Positions 34,601-44,674 of a stretch of DNA of 44,863 bases are shown here, piece after piece; positions within the stretch are counted from its first letter, which is position 1, and every line of letters begins with the position of its first letter. The position numbers and the translations under genes are program-made. The notes below the pieces were generated by a model. It searched no databases. It worked only from the letters and a program-made list of their open reading frames with translations, and was not told the origin of the DNA. The DNA is taken from positions 1-44,863 of the forward strand of contig CABUGV010000028.1 of NCBI GenBank assembly GCA_902491215.1, written 5' to 3'. This stretch comes from 43-108 sp001915545. Its GTDB lineage: Bacteria > Bacteroidota > Bacteroidia > Bacteroidales > Bacteroidaceae.

Positions 34601-37600
34601 AACAGTTGAAGCATTGACTTTCACTCCATCACGGAATACATCATAACCGACAGGTGCTTCTTCTAGATCTGCCGCAGGAGAGAAATGAACGGCAATATTT
34701 ATGTTTCCGTTGCCGCAATCCATACGTGTGCATGTAGACCAGTTCTTTCCGTCTGTAGAGATAAGGTTACCCTTGCCTTCAACTGCTGTTGCGTCGTCCA
34801 TACCGATTGGCAGGACACCTGCATCATGAACAACAAGGAAAGAAACGATATACTCGTGTCCGCGCTCAATCTTCAAAGGCGACTTAAGAGATACAGTATT
34901 GAACTGGCCATACTTTATGTCACCGACATTTACAATCTGAGTAACGGCAGCACTATTATCCTTGTATATTCTCAAAGACAATGCAGTACATCTTTCCTTT
35001 ACATATACATCAACCTTGTCGAGAATCATATCTCTGTACTCAATCAGATCATCGCCGTCCCATTTAGCACCAACCCAGAAGAAACCGCCTTCAGAAAGTC
35101 CGACTCCGCTGGCACATGCAGAATTGTCGTAACGAAGAGTTGCTTCATTTTGACGAATGAGCCCCGGCTGTTTCCATGTCAATGAAACAGTCTTGTTGCC
35201 AGACACGGAAGAAACAAGATTTGTAGGAGCATAATAAGGTGCACCGACAATAAGCTCTATTGCAACAGAGTCAGAATGGTTTGTTTCTTTGCCATCATAG
35301 ATTGCTGTAACAGAATAATAGTAATTGCCTCTTATAACACCCTTATCAACATAAGATGTTGCGGCAACAGGCGAAGAGTTGAGCTTGACGCCATTGCGAT
35401 AAACATTGTATCCAGAAGGGGCTTTGTCCGCTTCTCCACTCTTCCAGGCGAGATTTACATCATAACCATTGTCGCTGGAAGCTGTAAGCGATACAGGACG
35501 AGGAGTCTTGCAAGGAGCTGCAGCTGTATATCCGACAACAATTTTATGTTCGCCTGCATCTGGAATAGTATACAAATTCAGATCAGCCTCGAATGTTTCT
35601 CCTACTTTTCCGTTGCGGGCATCATAAGAAAGAGTTACGGTCTGAGACTCTCCCGGCTTGATTACTCCGGCTTTAGGAGAATAAGACAGCCAATCGCTTG
35701 CATTGCACAAATTATAGACATATATGTGTGCAGGTGACTGCTCCATGATTCCGACAAGCGACAATGTTCCATCAATAAAACTTGTGGTTGTTTCGATTCC
35801 GGCACCGTAGGTCATCGGTCCGTACTGGTATCCTTCGAAATCGGAAACTTCATGCTTTACATCAGTAAGCTTACGGGTATTAAGATTATACTGGCGCAAA
35901 ACAATACGTTCAACTCCCTCGTATGAAATCTCTTCATGGCTCAACCAGAGATATGGACCTCCTGGAGTAACATTATCGTATGCAGAACCGTATATGTCCA
36001 GACTCTCATCGTCAGATATAGAGTGTGAAGCAACTGTTATGCGTCCTTCTCGGTTCACACGGCACAATGTGTTGGAAGCTCCAACCCAGAATTCATCTGT
36101 TCGAGGGTCGTAAGCAATGTGAGTAATGTTGATATCAGGATCATCGACGATTGTGATTGTTTTTACCAATCGCTTATTGCGCATATCAATCTGGAAGATT
36201 GTGTTTCTATCGTCACTTCCATAGAAATATACACCGTCGAATGCCATATCATCAACCTTGTAGTACATACCCTCTACGTGGAACTCCTCAAGGAACTCTC
36301 CATTCTTGCCGTACTTGTAGAACTGACCGACATTATACCATGATGATGTATAGAAGAATTCACCATCAAATACAACTGCAGACTGAAGATCGCCGGATGC
36401 ATTGAAGTCTTTCTGCAGCTGGAAACGGCTGGATATGTCGCCAGAACCGGCAGGATTGTCCTGAAGCATTCTCCAGACTACTTCTCCGTCACCTTCATTC
36501 TTTATATCGACCGTTTTCTCCAGCTTGTCTTCAACGTTCATGTCAACATGTATATCATCGGTGCTGAGTTTCACTTCTGGACGAGTGAGCTGAATGGTGA
36601 AGTTGTTGGAACCAGATGCTGAAACGGTCCACGTTCCTTTGTAGAAATTGCAATCCTCCACATCTACAGTCAAGCTGTAATCATCGGCTTCAAGCCTGGA
36701 AATGCTTATTGTTCCATCATTTCCGGCAACCAGAGTATCACGGCTTCCACCTGCACCTTCAATAAGTACCGGAACATTGGCCATCGGAGAAGCTCCGCAC
36801 ATAAGCATAAGCTTGCCGGAAGTCCACTGCGGATTCCAAATCTTGATGTCATCAACATACCAGTAGTCGATATATGAGGCATCCAGACCATGTGCACGGA
36901 AGCGTATGCTGAAGAGATTGCTTGTCAGATAAGGACTCAAATCGATAAGTTCCTGACGCCAGGCATAAGTGCCTTCCTCATTCGTATAGCAAGCAACTTC
37001 CGTCCATTTGCCTCCACATGAGATTTCAACTGAAAGTGTATCTTCTGTCACATTCTCATAATTCAGCGTACGCAGGTCAAAACGAAGGAACGTATTGGCT
37101 TTGTCAGTTGTATTAAGTTCGCGCGAGACAAGTGATTGAGAATAATTCTTCAACGAAGAATACTGGTAAGTGGCGCATGGATCTACCAATCCGTAAGTAT
37201 AATAGTCGACGCTCCACTTTACTGGCTCGCTGATGCAGTCCACAGGAGTAGACCATTTGTCGGCATCGAGAACCCATGTGCTGAAATCTTCTTCGAAAGG
37301 CAAAAGACGAATGTCAGGAACATTAACACTGAGCACGGCTGATTTTGCCGATTCTGTTCCGTCTGAATATACAGCCGACACACTATAAGTATAGTCTCCG
37401 TATTCTGGAACTATGTCAGCATATACCATGTCCTTGATAAGTTCCGAGTTCACTTTCTGTGTACCGCGATAGAGGTTGAATCCATTAAGTTTGTTTCCTG
37501 AAGCGGCTCTTGGACGTATCTTGTTTGTTCCGACAAAAATGTCATCGATAAAGAGAATGAATGCATCCTGCGAGACACAATTTATCGTAACATATTTGGC

Positions 37601-38317
37601 CTCTTTAGGTATAGAGTAACTTATAAGAGTCCATTCCGCAGGCACCTCGATGTAGTCACCTTCTGATACCCAAACAAAGTCGGATGCACGCTTTCCCGTA
37701 GTAGAATAACCTACACGCACCCGTTCAAGCCCGTATGATTCAGTATAGCTTTTGGCACGGAAGCTTATCTGGAAATCTTCCGAAAAGCTCAATTCTGGAG
37801 AAATGATAAAATCATTGTTTCCTCCGTCAACTGCAAAATCTGCGAGCATCTTGCTTCCGGAATACGGGCGCGCTGCCGGATAGTCGGCTACCGAAGGCGA
37901 AGTCTTGTCTACGTTCATCACCATGAATGCCATCTTGCCTCCTTGATTTGGAAAAGATGTAGCAGTCCATGTGTAAGTGTAGGCATTGTCCATATCCAGA
38001 TAATCCCATCCTATATTTCCTGAAGAATTGACGACAAAATCCGAATGGCCTTCAAAATCATCAAAATATCCGTCCATCGGTTCCGGATTGTTCCACTGCA
38101 GAGTTACAGTCTTGTCTTCTACGCCAACAAGGTGCAGCCCGTATGGAACGCCATCTGCGGCACCTTCCAACGACAAGCGATCCAGTGTCTTCCACGATTG
38201 AGCCGTCGGTGGAGGAGCAACCTGCTTAGGCTTGACCTTTTTAATTGTATCTGAGACAGAGGCATTTGCCAAGGCCGCAGACATTAAGGATAAAGCAAAT
38301 AAACCAAAATATTTCAT
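31652..38317 (-). CDS. Giant secreted FnIII/cleaved-adhesin-like protein with C-terminal sorting domain (2221 aa)
   Basis: A signal peptide (FGLFALSLMSAALANAS) leads to two jelly-roll, cleaved-adhesin-like domains (coded about 37530-38080 and 36830-37290), a carboxypeptidase-regulatory-like domain (36600-36780) and beta-propeller-like segments (36050-36450 and 33640-34330). Six fibronectin-type hinge repeats carry the pattern GYNVYRNGVKLN or close variants, near 37470, 35390, 34620, 33620, 32900 and 32050. The last 75 residues (GNIYVSGLASGENVYVYDSAGRMV to INVTKR) look like a T9SS type A sorting domain. The protein is presumably displayed or released at the cell surface, perhaps in adhesion or polymer binding. 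It begins 15 bases after the M6 protease gene and is almost certainly cotranscribed with it, so the protease may process it. Confidence 0.87.
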   Translation of the reverse strand: MKYFGLFALSLMSAALANASVSDTIKKVKPKQVAPPPTAQSWKTLDRLSLEGAADGVPYGLHLVGVEDKTVTLQWNNPEPMDGYFDDFEGHSDFVVNSSGNIGWDYLDMDNAYTYTWTATSFPNQGGKMAFMVMNVDKTSPSVADYPAARPYSGSKMLADFAVDGGNNDFIISPELSFSEDFQISFRAKSYTESYGLERVRVGYSTTGKRASDFVWVSEGDYIEVPAEWTLISYSIPKEAKYVTINCVSQDAFILFIDDIFVGTNKIRPRAASGNKLNGFNLYRGTQKVNSELIKDMVYADIVPEYGDYTYSVSAVYSDGTESAKSAVLSVNVPDIRLLPFEEDFSTWVLDADKWSTPVDCISEPVKWSVDYYTYGLVDPCATYQYSSLKNYSQSLVSRELNTTDKANTFLRFDLRTLNYENVTEDTLSVEISCGGKWTEVACYTNEEGTYAWRQELIDLSPYLTSNLFSIRFRAHGLDASYIDYWYVDDIKIWNPQWTSGKLMLMCGASPMANVPVLIEGAGGSRDTLVAGNDGTISISRLEADDYSLTVDVEDCNFYKGTWTVSASGSNNFTIQLTRPEVKLSTDDIHVDMNVEDKLEKTVDIKNEGDGEVVWRMLQDNPAGSGDISSRFQLQKDFNASGDLQSAVVFDGEFFYTSSWYNVGQFYKYGKNGEFLEEFHVEGMYYKVDDMAFDGVYFYGSDDRNTIFQIDMRNKRLVKTITIVDDPDINITHIAYDPRTDEFWVGASNTLCRVNREGRITVASHSISDDESLDIYGSAYDNVTPGGPYLWLSHEEISYEGVERIVLRQYNLNTRKLTDVKHEVSDFEGYQYGPMTYGAGIETTTSFIDGTLSLVGIMEQSPAHIYVYNLCNASDWLSYSPKAGVIKPGESQTVTLSYDARNGKVGETFEADLNLYTIPDAGEHKIVVGYTAAAPCKTPRPVSLTASSDNGYDVNLAWKSGEADKAPSGYNVYRNGVKLNSSPVAATSYVDKGVIRGNYYYSVTAIYDGKETNHSDSVAIELIVGAPYYAPTNLVSSVSGNKTVSLTWKQPGLIRQNEATLRYDNSACASGVGLSEGGFFWVGAKWDGDDLIEYRDMILDKVDVYVKERCTALSLRIYKDNSAAVTQIVNVGDIKYGQFNTVSLKSPLKIERGHEYIVSFLVVHDAGVLPIGMDDATAVEGKGNLISTDGKNWSTCTRMDCGNGNINIAVHFSPAADLEEAPVGYDVFRDGVKVNASTVAATSFKEDLTQAGVHTYNVRSVYADGGLSAFTSDASVEILQLGTPVAPKHVNADVELNRTVRLRWDFPIEGESSFPVDIKTAKVTTNEGTLEYVNQFDGSMPVEMGIASDGKYIYTTLYTDAGAINKYTLDGTFVESFVISGIEEGIRNLTYDGESFYASTTESFIYKIDMDAHAVSEKYSISEIARHIAYMPDLNGGRGGFEVGDWESSIYVNKLGAKISSGPVLKGAAGTAYYNGIIYAFEQGHENPFVITLYDAQTYEAIGSVDLKDYVELSPETGSAAGGMSLITTSEGLNLLAMVLQTPSNARFIFLDPGTIKGLEGYNVYRNGVKVNAEPLKYRSFEIEENEAGNYSYTVQTVYIDGTTSGYSPAAEVAIVEPGECPVPSDVKAVPASCGYNVNVSFVDPATLGADVYESAENIADDQPFSHDGWTNQNNAWTVSSDVAYQGSKSITSDASSDALLIMPVAHADGADALFSFVARNSDDLKANGRVVVYTSAEDSPSDADFVQYASVATTEAWQKSTFALPASVRYVAIKHVAGEPAQYVDAISMSTSDPELIHGYYVYRDGVKLNSEPVTSVSYTDHNLLPGTYKYQVSALYKTSELSELSDAVAVNVDYSNNFQAPGQLSAEKVSDGIRLDWSAPALGDAVNLKWHSGTVHDAAGLPSGGAFYAGVQWSAEELVPYESLSLSEVEVYVNQIPDQMFLLVYEGDDLVRQQYVPTLRQYSFNSIKLDNPLPLTSGRTLRVVIYVQHNEISVPLGYDEGPAKTSRGDLYSSDGVTWSTLTDNDIDGNWNITLVLRAYANNEAVQTSAALPDFTAHTSSANAGEKLMTQAVSEASSSLYAFDGYNVYCNGAKLTAEPISETTYLDREPKTVDYCEYQVKAVYSGYGEVGSNIVRVITTGIGGVEGYDGISIAASDGNIYVSGLASGENVYVYDSAGRMVVSAVAGNDAVLCISMSAVPEGVYMVKTSGKTAKINVTKR

Positions 38318-38332
38318 TTTTATATCACTATT

Positions 38333-41300
38333 TTATTTTACCATCAATTTGAAAGTCTTGCTTGCATGTCCGGAAATCTGTACAAGAAGCAATCCCTTGT
38401 AGCCATTAACTGCAAAACGGCACGAATTGCCTTCAGCGTTGCCCGAATATACAGTCTGTCCAGCCGATGTAGTACACAAGATTCTATCGCCTTCATTCAG
38501 GCCGCTTACTGTTACAGCATCATTAGAAGCTGCAGCTGTCAATTCATCAGAGCCAATCTCCTCAACACCTACAGGATCGTAAGTGAAATATGCCGGTGCA
38601 GAAGAATCGTAATAAAGAATATTGTCACCCGCTGTAACTCTTGAAATGTAAGTCTTGCCTCCAAGGAATTCGCCAGGAGTCTTTTCTTCTATAATCAAAC
38701 TTGTACCTTCTACCTTACCGCTGGCAAGAGTGTTCCATACATATCCATCGTCATAAGAAAGTGTCAGATAGTTGATATTGGCTGTACGTCCACCGAAATC
38801 GAAAGTGAAGCGAAGCCTGCGGTATTTCTTTCCTTTAACATAGTTTTCAAGCATAACTTCTGAACCTTCTGTATTGACTTCAGAAACTGTAATACCTGGA
38901 CCTACAGATTCCCAAACTTTGCCATCTGATGTGCCTTCTATGTTTACAGTACTTGAACCGAACGGGCCTCCGGTTTCAAGAATGAACTTGCAATCTGTTA
39001 TTCCATCAGGATAATCGCGGGTTTCAACCACTCCATCTCCGTAGAATGACAAAGAACCGGCTCTAGGATAAACACTGCCGGAAACTTTCTCGAAATCGTT
39101 CAGAGGTACAAAAACTGTATTATTGTAAACTTCATCAGCTACTTCGTAAAATTCGAGGTAATAGTTTGTGGCATTCTTGACAGGAGTCCAATTTACAGAA
39201 AGACCATTGTCGACTGCTGTGAATTTTGTTATTGTCGGAGTACCCAACTTCTGAGCAAGATATACCTGCCACAACCAAAGATTGGTCTGAAGCTTCTTAG
39301 ATTTGCAGACAAATGCCACATAAATCTCCTTGCCCGCATATTCCTTGAGGTCAACCTCTTCCGGAACCTGCACACCGAAATTATCAGCAAAAGAGAATCT
39401 CTTCACGAGATGGAAGTCTTCAACATTCCTTGTAGTTGTGGATACATATACATCAAGGTCTTCAACTGTAGTAGCTTCAGTTACGCCTCGTATAAAGTAA
39501 AGTGCACCGTTCTCAGGAACCTTCATGCGGCAAGAAATGAGCCAATCATCTGCATCATTCCAATAATCGAACTGGTATACAATAGCTTGTGCTGCCTCGT
39601 CGTATATCCAGGTCGTTCCATCACCATTGTTGTCGACAATCTTCCAGCAGTCAAGTTCACCGTTTGTCCAAGAACTGAAGTCACCGATAAATGGTGCTTC
39701 CATGAGCTTGCACTCTGTTATTACAGGAATAGAAGCACCATAAACAACAGAATTGTCTGCCATGACCATGTAAGCACGTATGTTGTAAAGGCTGCCAGGT
39801 TCAAGATCGCTGATTTTGGCATTTATCTTGTCTGCAACAGGAACAGTTATGTGATTGCCGTCTTTTGTAGGCTCTTCATTGAGCGCCCAGCAGAATCCCA
39901 TTTCCTTTACATCTTGAAGCTTCTTGACAATTGTTGCATCAACGCCTATATATGTATCACGGACATCGGTAGGAACCTCTGTGCGTATTATTGATTTAGG
40001 AACTACACCTCCATTTACCTGGAAATAAATCAAACCATTTGATTCATTTATATTTGTAACTGTAACATCAACAGCATCGCCGTTCCAGTTTATTGCAGCA
40101 GGATTTGAAGTTGAAGTAAATTCTGTATTTCCTGAACGTCCAGGATAAGTGTCTCCGGCACGAGAATTAACGTCATCTATGCCGTCTGCTGCCATTATGT
40201 ACATGCAACGATGTTTTGCATTGTTGTTTGGTCCGTTTATCGACCAATATTCGTCAACCATCTCATCGGTATAGTCATAATGATAGATAAGAAGTCCGTG
40301 AGCTGGAATGTATGTATCCCAACCAGTTTGCTGACGGTTCTCAAGAACGAACCACTCAAAACCAGTACCAGGTTCCCTATCAGGCTGGCAATCGATATAT
40401 CTAGCCTCGTTGTCGGCTATATTCTTGAGCTCAACATCTTCAGCGTTCTTGAGTTCCTTAGGCGAGCACCATCCCATCTGCATACGTTCGAAAGCCATAA
40501 GACAAGGAGGTGTACGGCTGTCATTGTTGTAGCTTCCTGATGCATACAAGCTGTAAGCTCCAGGATCGATACCGTAACCGTCAACATAATCGTCTGTATC
40601 ATACATGTCCTTAAGACCAAGAATATGTCCGAATTCATGTGTGAATGTTCCGATTCCGTCCATCTTTGTACCTGAAGCACCGACAAGCTCCGCAGAACAA
40701 GAATAGTTGTTGCATGTTATGCCGTCGAGTTGAAAAGCTTGATCGCCAAGAGTCCATGAATGAGGCCACATGTCGTCTTCATTGCCAGTGGTAGCTTCGC
40801 TGTAGCCGGCATATATGATATTGACATTATCCATAAAGCCGTCTCCGTCGTTGTCAAACTGGGCAAAGTTTATATCAGGATTGCTCGCCTTCGCCATTGT
40901 AAGGGCTTCTACGACCATGTCTCTTGGATTAACATCGCCACCTTCAGACTCATCATTTGCAGCATAGTATGTCTGCTCATGTGCGAGGGTATACGGTCCG
41001 AGAACTGTAAAGTTAGGGATGAATTTACCCATTGAGTTGTCACGGAAATAGTCCTTGACACTACCAGTTCCGCCATCAACAGAGAATCCTGGTTCGTTCA
41101 GCCATGAAGTGAAGTCTTCATTGTGGAAAGACATAGCCTTATCCTTAAAGTTCACAAGTATCACAAGATACTGGCTTTCAGCGGTTGTACTCCAAGTTGT
41201 AATCTGAGGAGATGAAACCTTTTTCGAAAGGATCTGTTCAGGAGCTTTTCTTACACTTTTGTTGAAAGACATAAGAAAATCCATCTGCTTGCGAACCGGA

Positions 41301-41623
41301 GTCAATCCGCTGACGAACTTCTGCTCTTTAGAAGAGCGCTCCGAGACATTGCTGACACGCTGTGCAGAAAGAAGGCGAACACCTTTCTTTGCATCCAGCT
41401 GATCATACTTGAAGAATCCGTCCTTATCCTTTCTGATAAGAAAACCGTCGACAGTAGTCATGTAATGAAAATTCTCATCACCATGAATACGAACAGTCAA
41501 AGACGAACCATCGGGCTGTACCACAGTAACCGGTTTTGGATTCGATTTGATGCCATAGACATTTCCCGAAAAACAAAACAAGAGACCAAGTACAAAAGGA
41601 ATGAAATTCTTTAATTTTGACAT
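38333..41623 (-). CDS. M6-family (immune inhibitor A-like) secreted metalloprotease (1096 aa)
   Basis: A signal peptide (FVLGLLFCFSGNVYG) is followed by a propeptide-like region to about residue 140 and the catalytic domain. The zinc site is HEFGH (H329, E330, H333) followed by GLKD, typical of M6 peptidases. FDNDGDGFMDN (256-266) resembles a calcium loop. Downstream are a jelly-roll or adhesin-like domain and a terminal sorting domain (AVTVSGLNEGDRILCTTSAGQTVYSG to FKLMVK) like those of T9SS cargo. Substrates are probably extracellular proteins. It heads a two-gene unit with the 2221-aa adhesin. A terminator-like hairpin separates it from the upstream 849-aa gene, so expression by readthrough or a weak promoter in the 80-base gap is possible. 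Confidence 0.92.
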   Translation of the reverse strand: MSKLKNFIPFVLGLLFCFSGNVYGIKSNPKPVTVVQPDGSSLTVRIHGDENFHYMTTVDGFLIRKDKDGFFKYDQLDAKKGVRLLSAQRVSNVSERSSKEQKFVSGLTPVRKQMDFLMSFNKSVRKAPEQILSKKVSSPQITTWSTTAESQYLVILVNFKDKAMSFHNEDFTSWLNEPGFSVDGGTGSVKDYFRDNSMGKFIPNFTVLGPYTLAHEQTYYAANDESEGGDVNPRDMVVEALTMAKASNPDINFAQFDNDGDGFMDNVNIIYAGYSEATTGNEDDMWPHSWTLGDQAFQLDGITCNNYSCSAELVGASGTKMDGIGTFTHEFGHILGLKDMYDTDDYVDGYGIDPGAYSLYASGSYNNDSRTPPCLMAFERMQMGWCSPKELKNAEDVELKNIADNEARYIDCQPDREPGTGFEWFVLENRQQTGWDTYIPAHGLLIYHYDYTDEMVDEYWSINGPNNNAKHRCMYIMAADGIDDVNSRAGDTYPGRSGNTEFTSTSNPAAINWNGDAVDVTVTNINESNGLIYFQVNGGVVPKSIIRTEVPTDVRDTYIGVDATIVKKLQDVKEMGFCWALNEEPTKDGNHITVPVADKINAKISDLEPGSLYNIRAYMVMADNSVVYGASIPVITECKLMEAPFIGDFSSWTNGELDCWKIVDNNGDGTTWIYDEAAQAIVYQFDYWNDADDWLISCRMKVPENGALYFIRGVTEATTVEDLDVYVSTTTRNVEDFHLVKRFSFADNFGVQVPEEVDLKEYAGKEIYVAFVCKSKKLQTNLWLWQVYLAQKLGTPTITKFTAVDNGLSVNWTPVKNATNYYLEFYEVADEVYNNTVFVPLNDFEKVSGSVYPRAGSLSFYGDGVVETRDYPDGITDCKFILETGGPFGSSTVNIEGTSDGKVWESVGPGITVSEVNTEGSEVMLENYVKGKKYRRLRFTFDFGGRTANINYLTLSYDDGYVWNTLASGKVEGTSLIIEEKTPGEFLGGKTYISRVTAGDNILYYDSSAPAYFTYDPVGVEEIGSDELTAAASNDAVTVSGLNEGDRILCTTSAGQTVYSGNAEGNSCRFAVNGYKGLLLVQISGHASKTFKLMVK

Positions 41624-41653
41624 TGGTTATTGATTATTGATTAAACAAAAAAA

Positions 41654-41681
41654 CGGAAGAGGCTCTTTCAAGCCTCTACCG
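41654..41681 (-). terminator. Terminator after the 849-aa secreted protein gene
   Basis: CGGAAGAGGCT and AGCCTCTACCG pair around a short loop, with a T run following on the minus strand. It lies 22 bases past the stop and just before the M6 gene. Confidence 0.8.
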
Positions 41682-41703
41682 AATAAATATTATATAAGAA
41701 GTA

Positions 41704-44253
41704 TTAGTCGCGAACTACAACTTTAACTGTACGGCCATTTACCTTAACCAGATACAAGCCTTCAGCCAATGATATCTGAGTACGTCCAGCAATATCAGCA
41801 GACTTGACAAGCTTTCCTAAGATATCATAGATTTCAACAACAGCAGAACCATCTGCAGGAGCCACAATTACAGAAGATACGCCTGGTACAACCTCAGCTC
41901 CTTCGCCTTCAACACCTGCAATACCAGTATTGATGGAAGCTTCAACTGTAACAATTGCACCTGTAGCATTAGTCTGCTCAACCTTTACAATGTAACGTCC
42001 AGCTTCGCTTACTGCATAGTCCAAAACATAAGAGCCGATATAATCAGGTGCTGTTCCAGCAACGTAAGTTGATGTAGCAAGAACTGTATTCAGATCATCA
42101 GCCTTATAAAGAGACATCATGAAGTAATCCTTTGATGATATTTTTATAGATCCAGCATTAAGGTCTGCATAATACCATATTGGATTCTGGCGTGTAGCCT
42201 CTCCCAAAGTATTTTCTCCATTTTTGAGTTCAATAGGAGTCATTGAAGATTCACCTGGTTCGAAATCACGGATCTCAAATGAAACTGTCTTGCCGCTCTG
42301 AGCAGAGAGAGTCGTTACCTTTACATAAAGAGTTTCGCCTTCAGCAACAGAGAACTGTCCTCTGAATTCAGAACCTCCGCTATCAGTCTTTATAATGTTT
42401 ACAGGATACTGGTCACCTTCACGCTGAACGCTTACCATTGAAGACTGATAAGTAGCATCCTGTTCAAACAAGATATCAGATGTTACAGTCAGCATTCCGT
42501 TTTGAGGAGCAACATACTTGAACCATATACTCTGTGCTTTTTCAGGAACTGCAACCGAAGTACCTTCAACAAGAATTGCTGTAGCCATTGATTCACCTTC
42601 GCCATAATTGTTTTCAGCAAGCTCAAATGTACAGTCACTGCTCATGCCAGAGAACTGTATAAGATAAGTTTCACCGGCTTTGATTTCTGTCTTAATAGAG
42701 AACGCATCCTTAACAGCTGTTCTATATGAAACATAAGAGCCTGAAACTATTGGGAACTTGACTTCTGTAAGAATATCATCAGGAGTGATCTTCAACCAAC
42801 CGTCTATTGTTGCAGTGTAGCTATAGTACTTGTCATTGCCACCAGCCAATTCATTTACACCGACAACAGCCTGAATAGGATTAGATGCAACTTCGCCGGC
42901 AGCTATATCTTCAACCTCAACATTAAACTTGAATCCATTTATATCTTCATCAAGATTCCATACAATAATATACGAAGAACCGCCCTTAACCTCAGCCTTG
43001 ATATCATTTGTTCCGCTGACAATGGCACTGTATCGGTTATTAACATCATATATGCCAACAGTTGTACTTGCACTATAGAATGAAGCATCAGAAGTGACCT
43101 TCAAGAACTTGCTGCCACCTTCTGGGATATTTACCTTATAATAATATGTACCATTATATTCTGGTGCAGTATATTCTCCAAATTCTATAGTCTTAGGATT
43201 CTCAAAAGAGTCACCTTCTGAAGCTGCACGATAAGTCATATTGAACAGTTCTTCAGTTGCTGTCTTTTCTGTTTTCTCGATGCATACAAAATAAGTATAT
43301 CCCTTTGTAACCTTGAAACGCATAAGGAAACATCCATCTACGCTTGCATCAGCATTAGACTGTCCGCAAGAAGAATAAACACTGATATTACCACCAGGAA
43401 GACCAGCCTCAGAACTCATTTCAACAAATCCGTCGTTCTCTGCTACGTATGCATACCAATATTTGCCAACTTCTGCAGGCAATACATTGCCACTTTCCTT
43501 ACCATCAAAAGGCATGTCACAAGAAGAACCCAATGTAGGATGAGTCAATACAAATGTACCCATCAATGGTGTAGAGCTTGCAACTACCTTTATTATATAT
43601 GTCTTTCCAGCTTCAACCTGTGCTTTTCCAGACATAGCACCAGCGCTTCCATAAGACAAAGAAATGGTTGTGCTCTCGCCGTCGCAGCCCTCACTTATTG
43701 CAGCCTGCGATACGTATCCGCTGAATGTCATTTCCAAAACACCGGTTTCTACACAAGCATAAGACAAATAAGACTCAGATTTATATGTCTGCATGTCATA
43801 ATGGCTTGGAATGAAAATCTGCTTGCCCTCAGTTACAACAATGGCGTCATCACATGATGCACCACCTTCTACAACAGCATTTTCAGCCGACATTGTAAAC
43901 TCTACGGTTGTCGTATTATAAACACCGACAGCCAAATAAACAGTCTGACCTGCTTTTACAGGAAATACAGTACCAGTAGAAGATACAATACCATAAATCT
44001 GAGTATTGTAAGTTCCATCCTCAGACATGCTGAAACTCAATCCTGAAGCCTGACCATTAGAACTTACAGAAATGAGCTGTCCACTTTCAGCTGGAGCCGT
44101 ATACTTGAAGTATACTGTCACATAGCCAGATGCTTCTTCCAATTCATAAGAATTCACACCTGATTTCAAATCTAAAGCAGTTGAAACATCTGTTTGAGCA
44201 AACAGATTGCAAAAAAGCAACTGCATGAAAACAAGAAGTAGAAATTTCTTCAT
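41704..44253 (-). CDS. Secreted multidomain protein with PPC-like repeats and C-terminal sorting domain (849 aa)
   Basis: A signal peptide (FLLLVFMQLLFCNLFAQ) is followed by several repeats of about 110 residues, each with a Gly-rich strand pattern such as YYYKVNIPEGGSKFLKVTSD and WYYADLNAGSIKISSK. These resemble bacterial pre-peptidase C-terminal (PPC) domains, which often bind polymers. No catalytic motif is visible. The C-terminus, AVVEIYDILGKLVKSADIAG to VKVVVRD, is a T9SS-like sorting domain. It is the first of three consecutive secreted genes on this strand, but it is separated from the M6 gene by a hairpin terminator. The name is descriptive; function is unknown. Confidence 0.85.
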   Translation of the reverse strand: MKKFLLLVFMQLLFCNLFAQTDVSTALDLKSGVNSYELEEASGYVTVYFKYTAPAESGQLISVSSNGQASGLSFSMSEDGTYNTQIYGIVSSTGTVFPVKAGQTVYLAVGVYNTTTVEFTMSAENAVVEGGASCDDAIVVTEGKQIFIPSHYDMQTYKSESYLSYACVETGVLEMTFSGYVSQAAISEGCDGESTTISLSYGSAGAMSGKAQVEAGKTYIIKVVASSTPLMGTFVLTHPTLGSSCDMPFDGKESGNVLPAEVGKYWYAYVAENDGFVEMSSEAGLPGGNISVYSSCGQSNADASVDGCFLMRFKVTKGYTYFVCIEKTEKTATEELFNMTYRAASEGDSFENPKTIEFGEYTAPEYNGTYYYKVNIPEGGSKFLKVTSDASFYSASTTVGIYDVNNRYSAIVSGTNDIKAEVKGGSSYIIVWNLDEDINGFKFNVEVEDIAAGEVASNPIQAVVGVNELAGGNDKYYSYTATIDGWLKITPDDILTEVKFPIVSGSYVSYRTAVKDAFSIKTEIKAGETYLIQFSGMSSDCTFELAENNYGEGESMATAILVEGTSVAVPEKAQSIWFKYVAPQNGMLTVTSDILFEQDATYQSSMVSVQREGDQYPVNIIKTDSGGSEFRGQFSVAEGETLYVKVTTLSAQSGKTVSFEIRDFEPGESSMTPIELKNGENTLGEATRQNPIWYYADLNAGSIKISSKDYFMMSLYKADDLNTVLATSTYVAGTAPDYIGSYVLDYAVSEAGRYIVKVEQTNATGAIVTVEASINTGIAGVEGEGAEVVPGVSSVIVAPADGSAVVEIYDILGKLVKSADIAGRTQISLAEGLYLVKVNGRTVKVVVRD

Positions 44254-44574
44254 AATGTATAAAAATTAAAAATACTAAATTAAATATCAACCCACAGCCG
44301 TATAGCAACTTGCCTATCGGCATAATACTAAAATTAGCTATTTTTTTATAATTAGAACATTTGCTTGCGAATTTCGTAAGGATTTTTTAAATAGCCAAAA
44401 AAATCGAGTATATTAATACAAACAACATGCGAAAAACTTACATTTTATCATTAAATCACCCATAAAAGTAAAACAATATAAGATTTATCGTCACAAACTG
44501 TAATAGAACACATGTTCGTCATAATAAAAAGATAAAGAACAATAAAAAGGGATATTCAGTAAATAGAATAAAAT

Positions 44575-44622
44575 TAGCCAACTAATTCATACACAAAGTG
44601 TTGCGAATTAGCTGGCTTTTTT
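44575..44622 (+). terminator. Plus-strand terminator at the IS left end
   Basis: AGCCAACTAATTC and GAATTAGCTGGCT pair over 13 bases (one mismatch), followed by TTTTTT. No plus-strand gene precedes it. It probably shields the transposase gene from incoming transcription. Confidence 0.7.
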
Positions 44623-44633
44623 GTATCTTTAGG

Positions 44634-44674
44634 TATTCCCCCGAAAATAAGGTTTGACAGCCAAAACGGGGGAA
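44634..44674 (+). promoter_or_regulatory. Inverted repeat upstream of the transposase start
   Basis: TTCCCCCG and CGGGGGAA are perfect 8-base arms separated by about 23 bases, ending 17 bases before the transposase ATG. A hairpin here could sequester the translation start in transcripts entering from outside. Confidence 0.55.
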
